From assembly GCA_964388955.1 (NCBI GenBank), contig CAYMCO010000072.1:1-5867 (forward strand): a DNA stretch of 5,867 nt, given 5' to 3'. The DNA comes from CAYMCO01 sp964388955. GTDB taxonomy: Bacteria; Chloroflexota; Anaerolineae; Anaerolineales; E44-bin32. A model generated the notes under the pieces. That model did not search any database, was not told where the DNA came from, and worked only from the letters and a program-made list of their open reading frames with translations. This document shows positions 1 through 4,410 of the stretch, piece after piece. Numbering within the stretch: the first letter of the stretch is position 1; each line of letters opens with the position of its first letter. The position numbers and the translations under genes are program-made.

Positions 1-126
1 CGTCCTGCTTGTTCCTAGCAGGATCCCCGGGGAGCCTGTACTGAGCCCTTCGTTGCACTCAGGACGGGCTCCGCGGATGTGCTGTCGGAGATCCCGCGCA
101 GTCTGCGGGGCAGCGAATGGTTAGCG
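1..126 (-). repeat. Long attC-like repeat, copy A (partial, cut by window start)
   Basis: This is the right-hand part of the same repeat found complete at 1570-1864, 2450-2751 and 3399-3700. It shares the TCCTGC/GCAGGA hairpin near the start, the long hairpin at 31-72 (GGAGCC...GGGCTCC arms with inner CTGAG/CTCAG) and the CCCGC/GCGGG stem. It ends with the GCAGCGAATGGTTAGCG boundary. On the minus strand the boundary reads CGCTAAC, a slightly off-consensus R'' box (RYYYAAC), followed by spacer CATTC and an L''-like GCTGCCCC. It lies 52 bp beyond the stop of the YdeI-like gene, where that cassette's attC should be. The R'/L' half is outside the window. Confidence 0.7.
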
Positions 127-178
127 GGAGATCGTCAAGTCTTGCTGATCTTCAGGAAGCAGCGTGGAAGAAGACTGA

Positions 179-766
179 TCAAGGATCATTCAATCCCTTA
201 CCATCAAGGATCCTCTGCATGTGCTTTTCAACCCTTGACTGTCTAGTTTTGGATTGTTTTGCTGAAGCGAAATAGTGAAGGTATCCTCTTTGGCGGCCTG
301 GCGTCAATCCTTCAAACGCATTCTTCAGGGCGGGATTCTCATCCAACTTGATTTGTAACTCTTCAGGTATTTCGAAGTCTGAAGTCTCTCTCTTCTTTAC
401 TTTCAAACCTGCGTTTTCCACACGAATGGCTTCTTCAATATAGGCCTTTAGCATTGGCTCCATCTCAAGGATTTCTTGACGGTTGGTGAACCGAACTTGG
501 CGCCCTGCCTGCGTCTTGCCAGGTTTGACCAAGATCCCATCTGCATCTTCTAACAGGGCGCCTTTGAAGAACATGATCGCACAATATTCTTTGAATCCTT
601 GAATTATGACTACGTTGCTTCCATCCAACGTGTAGCAAGGCTGGCGCCACTTGAATTCTTCGGTCAGATCACATTCAAGAATGATCCTTCTCAATTCCCG
701 TGATTCATCCTGCCACTGCTCAATGTCGTCCAGATATGCATCGACCTTGGGATCTGTCATATTCAT
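179..766 (-). CDS. YdeI/OmpD-associated family protein (DUF1801-like)
   Basis: A 195-residue protein whose length and layout match the YdeI/OmpD-associated (OmdA-like) family. The N-terminal DUF1801-like part (about residues 8-115) contains EEFKWRQPCYTLDG (36-49) and CAIMFFKGALL (62-72), the usual conserved core. The C-terminal part (about 150-194) has the characteristic LTPGRQRGYLHYFASAKQSKTR run followed by R-x-EKHM..IL.GKGLND. Family members have been linked to bacteriocin or peptide resistance, but biochemical function is poorly known, so only the family is called. The ATG at 764-766 follows GGAG at a 5-nt gap; Met3 is an alternative start 6 nt further in. The gene sits alone between the conventional attC (813-879) and the partial long attC, so it is a one-gene cassette. 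No signal peptide or membrane segment is seen, so it is probably cytoplasmic. Confidence 0.88.
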   Translation of the reverse strand: MNMTDPKVDAYLDDIEQWQDESRELRRIILECDLTEEFKWRQPCYTLDGSNVVIIQGFKEYCAIMFFKGALLEDADGILVKPGKTQAGRQVRFTNRQEILEMEPMLKAYIEEAIRVENAGLKVKKRETSDFEIPEELQIKLDENPALKNAFEGLTPGRQRGYLHYFASAKQSKTRQSRVEKHMQRILDGKGLNDP

Positions 767-812
767 TTATGCTCCACTTTGAGTAAGTCCCACTGTGAAT
801 TGAGGATCTCAC

Positions 813-879
813 CCCAAACGCAAGAGTTCACCCGCCGCGAACTGCAGGTGAGCGGTCGGGTGGAACGGCATGTTAGGAC
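813..879 (-). other. Conventional attC recombination site
   Basis: Read on the minus strand, the site starts with R'' TCCTAAC, a 5-nt spacer ATGCC and L'' GTTCCACCCG. It closes with L' CGGGTGAAC, a 6-nt spacer TCTTGC and R' GTTTGGG. L'' pairs with L' except for one extra C in L'', the single extrahelical base on the expected side of a folded attC. R'' and R' also pair imperfectly, and the spacers would form the unpaired central segment. At about 67 bp it has the usual attC length. Integrase would cut in R' between G and TT (at about 818/819). It lies 59 bp downstream of the RibD-like gene and 46 bp upstream of the YdeI-like start, so it belongs to the RibD-like cassette. Identification rests on box geometry, not on a database match. 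Confidence 0.8.
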
Positions 880-880
880 G

Positions 881-897
881 CAATCCGCCGGGGATTG
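881..897. other. Small stem-loop downstream of the RibD-like gene
   Basis: CAATCC and GGATTG form a perfect 6-bp stem around a 5-nt GCCGG loop, immediately beside the R'' box of the conventional attC. No T-run follows on either strand, so it is not a typical intrinsic terminator. It may protect the 3' end of the transcript or be part of the cassette tail. The function is unknown. Confidence 0.35.
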
Positions 898-937
898 GAT
901 GCCGTTTGAGTCCCGGCCGAGGACACGCCATTCATTT

Positions 938-1534
938 TCATTCCGTCTCCGGTTCGTAGGTGGCGATCACCACACCGGCGGACGATGTGACGCAGTCTGT
1001 CAACCGCAGCGGCAGCTTCACTTGCTCTGGGAAAAGCCGGCGACCGGTGCCGAGAATCAGTGGGTGGATCATCAGCAAGTATTCGTCAATCACGCCAGCG
1101 GGCATCAGGACCTCAATCAAACGCCCGCTGCCCATGATTGCCAGCACGCCACTCGTTTGAGCCTTGAGCGTCCGCACCGCCTCCCGGATATCGCCGCGCA
1201 GCAGCGTCGAATTTGGCCAAGGTAGGGGTTCCGTGAGAGTGGTCGACACAACATACTTGGGCGTCTGATTCAGCGCATCTTTGAATGGCCCGCCCTCGCG
1301 GTTCCAGTGAGCAAGCAAATCATCGTATGTCCTCCGCCCGAACAGCCACCCGGCCAACCCGCCACCAGCCGCCATTCGCTCGCCCATTGCCTGGCCCGCG
1401 GCATCCCCCGCCGCTGCAGAGCGGCTGGCCCAGCCACCCTCCGCAAATCCGTCTCGCGTGTCCTCGTCCGGGCGCCCCGGCCCTTGCATCACCCCATCCA
1501 AGGTCAGATGGTTCATCACAACGATTCGACCCAT
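938..1534 (-). CDS. Dihydrofolate reductase family protein (RibD C-terminal domain)
   Basis: A 198-residue single-domain protein of the RibD_C / DHFR-like fold, the usual size for free-standing members. Diagnostic segments are the N-terminal strand and loop RIVVMNHLTLDGVMQGPG (3-20), LFGRRTYDDL (64-73), STTL followed by the L.RGD region (97-115), the nucleotide-binding-type loop IMGSGRLIEVLM (133-144), and IDEYLLMIHPLILGTGRRLF (149-168). Such proteins are presumed NAD(P)H-dependent reductases, but substrates of the stand-alone group are mostly unknown. It should not be read as trimethoprim-resistance DHFR (dfrA/dfrB) because it belongs to the RibD-like branch. The ATG (1532-1534) is preceded by a full AGGAGG at 1540-1545 with a 5-nt gap. 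It forms a one-gene cassette with a 35-nt leader from the R' box at 1570-1576. It is probably cytoplasmic. Confidence 0.9.
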   Translation of the reverse strand: MGRIVVMNHLTLDGVMQGPGRPDEDTRDGFAEGGWASRSAAAGDAAGQAMGERMAAGGGLAGWLFGRRTYDDLLAHWNREGGPFKDALNQTPKYVVSTTLTEPLPWPNSTLLRGDIREAVRTLKAQTSGVLAIMGSGRLIEVLMPAGVIDEYLLMIHPLILGTGRRLFPEQVKLPLRLTDCVTSSAGVVIATYEPETE

Positions 1535-1569
1535 TGAAGCCTCCTATGATCTGGTCAGTCAGTCATGCG

Positions 1570-1864
1570 CCCTAACGGCTATGAGCTCCCTGGACCCTGG
1601 ACTGCGTCCCGGGCAGGCTGCCTCCAGCCTGCCCTGGCGGTCTGTCCAGGGTGCAGGCAGCGGCCGGGGCTCGACCCACCTTTTGCTCCCCAACCATCAC
1701 CATAATACATCCTGGCCTGCATTTCGCCCCGCATAGTTCGTCCTGCATGTTCTTAGCAGGATCCCCGGGCAGCCTGTACTGAGCCCTTCGTTGCACTCAG
1801 GACGGGCTCCGCGGATGTGCTGTCAGAGATCCCGCGCAGTTTACGGGGCAGCGAATGGTTAGGC
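1570..1864 (-). repeat. Long attC-like repeat, copy B (complete, 295 bp)
   Basis: It fills most of the gap between the RibD-like gene and the 173-aa gene. On the minus strand it begins with R'' GCCTAAC (1858-1864), spacer CATTC and L'' GCTGCCCC. It ends with L' GGGAGC, an 8-nt spacer and R' GTTAGGG (1570-1576). GCT(G)CCC pairs with GGGAGC leaving one extra base, as in attC L boxes. The interior of about 250 bp has several hairpins: the CCTGGAC/GTCCAGG region, TCCTGC/GCAGGA, and the imperfect 1768-1810 hairpin. This copy differs from C and D: it has two CCTGGACC units instead of three, and a GCGTCC-GGGCAGG segment sits in the other arm of the central hairpin. No plausible gene is seen inside it. 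Confidence 0.75.
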
Positions 1865-1912
1865 ATCCGGTATCGTAGGGCACGATCCTGGTATTGCCAT
1901 CTACCAGAATAT

Positions 1913-2434
1913 TCATCGCTGCTGGTTCCCCAAAAGCACAATCAGGTTTCCACATTCTGGGCACTGAATCTCCACGTCGAGGGATTCAATCGCGACGGAC
2001 AGTTCCTTTTCGCCTTTGAGCGCCGCTACGGAAGACAGGAGATAGCGAGTGTCATTCTCGTCAAGATCTGGATCCCTTAGTACCTCAAGTGCCAAGAGGA
2101 GAGCTTCGTGACGAGCCAATCTCCATTCTTCTTCAAAATCCTGCGGTATTGGGGGTGATCTGGATTCATCGGAATATGCATAGCACCCGCCAATGAGTAC
2201 GACCAAGGCCTTGCGCACATCCTGCCTTTCATTCGCGATTCGCACAAGATGAGAAACGGCTGCATATGCCACCTCGCTGAGTGTGTACTGGTGCAATAGC
2301 TCCTGGAACAAATCATCAAACCATTCGTCTAGCGGATCTCCGGCGGCGGCTTTGGACAGCAGCTGAACGACCGAAGTTCCGGTACCATAGTTGCTTCTAA
2401 GCCGGCTCCAACGAGAATCTTCAAGCGATAGCAC
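1913..2434 (-). CDS. Hypothetical cassette protein, helical with C-terminal CxxC knuckle
   Basis: Not assigned to a named family. The 173-residue product is predominantly helical. It opens with WSRLRSNYGTGTSVVQLLSKAAAGD (9-33), continues with LLHQYTLSEVAYAAVSHLVRIA (46-67), then has two more likely helices (about 73-82 and 103-121). The W-x-x-L...YG.....LL and T..E.AYAAV.HLV.IA pattern resembles HEAT-like hypothetical proteins seen near immunity genes; this is a resemblance from memory, not a confirmed match. The C-terminus has one CPECGN knuckle (Cys158, Cys161), half of a zinc ribbon. Only one other Cys (84) is present, so metal binding would need a partner or dimer. The start is GTG (2432-2434), chosen because GGAGGA lies 5 nt upstream, only a few bases inside the cassette's R' box at 2450-2456. 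The stop lies 48 bp from copy B. Confidence 0.72.
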   Translation of the reverse strand: MLSLEDSRWSRLRSNYGTGTSVVQLLSKAAAGDPLDEWFDDLFQELLHQYTLSEVAYAAVSHLVRIANERQDVRKALVVLIGGCYAYSDESRSPPIPQDFEEEWRLARHEALLLALEVLRDPDLDENDTRYLLSSVAALKGEKELSVAIESLDVEIQCPECGNLIVLLGNQQR

Positions 2435-2449
2435 GAGTCTCCTCCGGAT

Positions 2450-2751
2450 GCCTAACGGCTATGAGCTCCCTGGACCCTGGACCCTGGACTGCGTCCAGCC
2501 TGCCCTGGCGGTCTGTCCAGGGTGCAGGCTGCGTCCTGGGCAGGGAGCGGCCGGGGCTCGCCCCTTCTCTTGTTCCCCAACCATCCCCATCATATAACCT
2601 GGCCTGCATTTCGCCCCGCACAGTTCGTCCTGCATGTTCCTAGCAGGATCCCCGGGGAGCCTGTACTGAGCCCTTCATTACACTCAGGACGGGCTCCGCG
2701 AATGTGCTGTCAGAGATCCCGCGCAGTTTGCGGGGCAGCGAATGGTTAGCC
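2450..2751 (-). repeat. Long attC-like repeat, copy C (complete, 302 bp)
   Basis: This is the cleanest copy. On the minus strand R'' is GGCTAAC (2745-2751), L'' is GCTGCCCC, L' is GGGAGC and R' is GTTAGGC (2450-2456). The interior starts with three tandem CCTGGACC units (about 2469-2490). A strong hairpin follows at 2496-2531, in which CAGCCTG and CCCTGG pair with CCAGGG and CAGGCTG around an 8-nt loop with a 2-nt bulge. Next come a less conserved stretch of about 42 bp (2561-2602), a TCCTGC/GCAGGA stem-loop and a long imperfect hairpin at 2656-2697. The first 100 bp are almost identical to copy D. It sits 5 bp beyond the stop of the pRiA4b-like gene and 15 bp before the GTG of the 173-aa gene. 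Confidence 0.75.
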
Positions 2752-2755
2752 GGCG

Positions 2756-3367
2756 TTACTCTTGTCCAAATGCCAATTCCCACCTCTCCCCTGGATCATC
2801 AAACTGAACTTGGAGAGGATGAAAATCCGTCGGATCGAAATAGCCACCGATCCAAGTGAGAAGCATCTCGTGTTCATCGTGGTGAGGATCGCCAATAGCT
2901 TCGAGAAAGTTTGCATAGCCCCCCGGACCGCCACAATCCTCCGGAGGACATTTCATTTTCCCCGACATGCAACGAGGATAGTCCAGAGCCTCATCCCGGC
3001 TAACAATCCCCTCGAAGGCCAGGACGTGACGCCAGCCATCGCCAAAATCGTATGTATATAGTGCCGTAGGATCATGCAACCGATAGTTGAAGTAGGCGGA
3101 TATGGCTGTCAGGTAATCGGGAAGGTAATCTTCTCCGAAAGGTTCTTCATCATCCAGCATCCCTATCCGTATCCTCCTGTCAACTTGAGGATCATGGAGA
3201 GAAAACTCATGCAGATGGTAATCCTCCCAACCCATTGCGTCCTGGATCGCCACATGCAGATCCCAGAAGCTGTATCCTCCCGGGACTTGTATTCGTCGCC
3301 AGACAAGAGGGTCCACCCCCAGTAGAGCGACCAAGAACTGAAAGATCATTTCTGAATAGTCCACCAT
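2756..3367 (-). CDS. Plasmid pRiA4b ORF-3 family protein
   Basis: A 203-residue protein with the typical order of motifs of the pRiA4b ORF-3-like family (PF07929). These are VALLGVDPLVWRRIQVPGGYSFWDLH (13-38), AMGW..YHLHEF (44-55), YTYDFGDGWRH (104-114), the cysteine segment PRCMSGKMKCPPEDCGGPGGY (131-151) and a C-terminal FDPTDF (167-172). The family is common on plasmids and in integron cassettes; its biochemical role is not established, so none is assigned. The frame stays open upstream to a GTG at 3389-3391, but that codon has no ribosome binding site. The ATG at 3365-3367 has GAGGA at 3374-3378 with a 6-nt gap and gives the normal family N-terminus, so the ATG is preferred. The TAA stop lies 4 bp from the R'' box of copy C, leaving almost no untranslated tail. 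Confidence 0.92.
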   Translation of the reverse strand: MVDYSEMIFQFLVALLGVDPLVWRRIQVPGGYSFWDLHVAIQDAMGWEDYHLHEFSLHDPQVDRRIRIGMLDDEEPFGEDYLPDYLTAISAYFNYRLHDPTALYTYDFGDGWRHVLAFEGIVSRDEALDYPRCMSGKMKCPPEDCGGPGGYANFLEAIGDPHHDEHEMLLTWIGGYFDPTDFHPLQVQFDDPGERWELAFGQE

Positions 3368-3373
3368 TGGTCT

Positions 3374-3378
3374 TCCTC
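3374..3378 (-). promoter_or_regulatory. Ribosome binding site deciding the start of the pRiA4b-like gene
   Basis: GAGGA on the minus strand lies 6 nt before the ATG at 3365-3367. It lies inside the longer open frame that begins at GTG 3389-3391, so it supports the shorter 203-aa product. Confidence 0.6.
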
Positions 3379-3398
3379 GGGCTCCTTCCACTGGCGCT

Positions 3399-3700
3399 GG
3401 CTTACGGCTATGAGCTCCCTGGACCCTGGACCCTGGACTGCGTCCAGCCTGCCCTGGCGGTCTGTCCAGGGTGCAGGCTGCGTCCTGGGCAGGCAGCGGC
3501 CGGGGCTCGGTTCGTCTCTTCCTCCGGCAGTACCCCCATGATACAACCTGGCCTGCAATTCGCCCCGCACAGTTCGTCCTGCATCTTCTTGGCAGGATCC
3601 CCGGGGAGCCTGTACTGAGCCCTTCGTTGCCCTCAGGACGGGCTCCGCGAATGTGCTTTCGGAGATCCCGCGTGGTATGCGGGGCAGCGAATGGTTAGCC
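3399..3700 (-). repeat. Long attC-like repeat, copy D (complete, 302 bp, variant R' box)
   Basis: Same architecture as copy C: tandem CCTGGACC units, central hairpin, less conserved stretch (about 3510-3551), imperfect hairpin at 3605-3646 and a CCCGC/GCGGG-type stem. R'' on the minus strand is GGCTAAC (3694-3700), and its TAA is the stop codon of the MazF-like toxin. The opposite boundary (3399-3405) reads GTAAGCC on the minus strand rather than GTTAGGC. Because everything after the first G of R' comes from the downstream cassette, this deviation belongs to the leader of the pRiA4b-like cassette rather than to copy D itself. Confidence 0.72.
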
Positions 3701-4033
3701 GGCGATGATTTCGTTCAAGCCTGCGATAAGCTCGGAAATCTCTACGGGATCAATCATCCCGATCCTATTAGCCAATCGCCCAATTGAAAGTGTGCGTACC
3801 TGACTCATCTTGACCCAGGAGCGCTTCGGTAAATCCCCGCTCTTCAATTCATGGGTAAGGGGAAAGCCAGCCCTCTGAGGCTGGCTCGTGATTGCCATTG
3901 CGATAACCGTTCCGGATCGCTCATTGAAGACATCGTGACTAATAATCGCCACTGGGCGATGCCCCGCCTGCTCCCTGCCCCGAACAGGGTTCAAATCGGC
4001 CCAATAGATCTCCCCCCTCAGTATTCTGGCCAC
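3695..4033 (-). CDS. Type II toxin, PemK/MazF family endoribonuclease
   Basis: A 112-residue protein, the typical MazF/PemK length. It begins with the family signature RGEIYWADLNPVRGREQAGHRPVAIIS (6-32). Arg26 in the HRP triplet and Thr49-Ser50 in AITSQ match the usual catalytic positions. SWVKMSQVRTLSIGRL (72-87) is the conserved dimer/antitoxin-contact region. MazF toxins cut mRNA at short sequences and are neutralised by a cognate antitoxin, here the gene directly upstream. The start is GTG (4031-4033), supported by AGGAG about 9 nt upstream, and it overlaps the antitoxin end by 16 bp, implying translational coupling. The TAA stop lies within the R'' box of the downstream long attC, so the cassette has no spacer there. 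All key residues appear intact. Confidence 0.93.
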   Translation of the reverse strand: MARILRGEIYWADLNPVRGREQAGHRPVAIISHDVFNERSGTVIAMAITSQPQRAGFPLTHELKSGDLPKRSWVKMSQVRTLSIGRLANRIGMIDPVEISELIAGLNEIIAG

Positions 4034-4260
4034 TCAGAAATATCTCCTGCCAGGCCTTCCTCTGCCAAGGATTGCTCGAATACTGGGTCCAGCTTCGCAC
4101 TTTCTCGGGCCAGACGCGAATGCTCGACCTTCTCAAGGCTATCCTGGATTGCCTCTTCCACTGCCCGGCTTCGACTTGGATAACGCCCTTCGCTAACCAA
4201 TCTATCCAGTCTCGAAAGCAAGTCTCTGTCTATGGTTACGGCTACTTTCTCTTTTGGCAT
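4018..4260 (-). CDS. Type II antitoxin, ribbon-helix-helix protein
   Basis: An 80-residue protein with an N-terminal ribbon-helix-helix DNA-binding fold: strand EKVAVTID (4-11), helix A about 12-23, turn GRYPSR (25-30), helix B about 31-44. The acidic tail (about 55-80, ending ISEWPEY) is the likely toxin-binding part. It should neutralise the overlapping MazF-like toxin and repress its own promoter as a dimer. The ATG (4258-4260) has GGAGG at 4267-4271 with a 6-nt gap. A 19-bp palindrome lies immediately upstream and overlaps the predicted -10 element, as expected for autoregulation. The specific antitoxin subfamily cannot be named from the sequence alone. Confidence 0.9.
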   Translation of the reverse strand: MPKEKVAVTIDRDLLSRLDRLVSEGRYPSRSRAVEEAIQDSLEKVEHSRLARESAKLDPVFEQSLAEEGLAGDISEWPEY

Positions 4261-4272
4261 AAGAAACCTCCA

Positions 4273-4309
4273 GTATGATATAATATCATACCTCGGGGTC
4301 GGAAAGCAA
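4273..4309 (-). promoter_or_regulatory. Autoregulated promoter/operator of the toxin-antitoxin operon
   Basis: A perfect 19-bp palindrome, GTATGATATAATATCATAC (4273-4291, centre at 4282), lies 12 bp upstream of the antitoxin ATG. On the minus strand a -10 element TATTAT (4280-4285) falls inside it, and TTGCTT (4304-4309) lies 18 bp upstream as a weak -35. An RHH dimer pair bound to the palindrome would block this promoter. The palindrome is seen directly; the promoter hexamers and repression are inferred. Confidence 0.7.
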
Positions 4310-4410
4310 CGGGGAATCGCCGGCTAGGTTGCGTCGCATAATTGCCGAGGAGGGGAACAGATAGTAGGCTCACCCGAGTAGTCTGGCAACCACTGAAAGG
4401 GGAGCCTACC

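Noticed and set aside
779..1225. Plus-strand 148-codon open frame
   Set aside because: It lies antisense over the conventional attC and the RibD-like gene, starts at a non-ATG codon without a ribosome binding site, and has no recognisable domain.
938..1534. Trimethoprim-resistance dihydrofolate reductase cassette
   Set aside because: The motifs are those of the RibD C-terminal-like branch, not of the dfrA or dfrB families, so no resistance claim is supported.
2496..2531. Central hairpin of the long repeat as an intrinsic terminator
   Set aside because: The stem is strong but no T-run follows on either strand.
2421..2621. Similar minus-strand peptides from 2421-2621 and 3346-3570, suggesting a conserved small protein
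   Set aside because: The similarity is only the shared nucleotide repeat. The frame runs into the start of the following gene and is disrupted in copy B, so it is not coding.
1..3700. Long repeats as MITEs or other transposable units
   Set aside because: Their ends fit attC R and L boxes with an extra base in L'', each sits exactly between compact cassette genes, and a conventional attC takes the same place once. No target duplications are seen. The alternative stays open as a refuting test.
1570..3700. CRISPR array
   Set aside because: The repeats are about 300 bp and separated by whole genes; there are no short regular spacers or cas genes.
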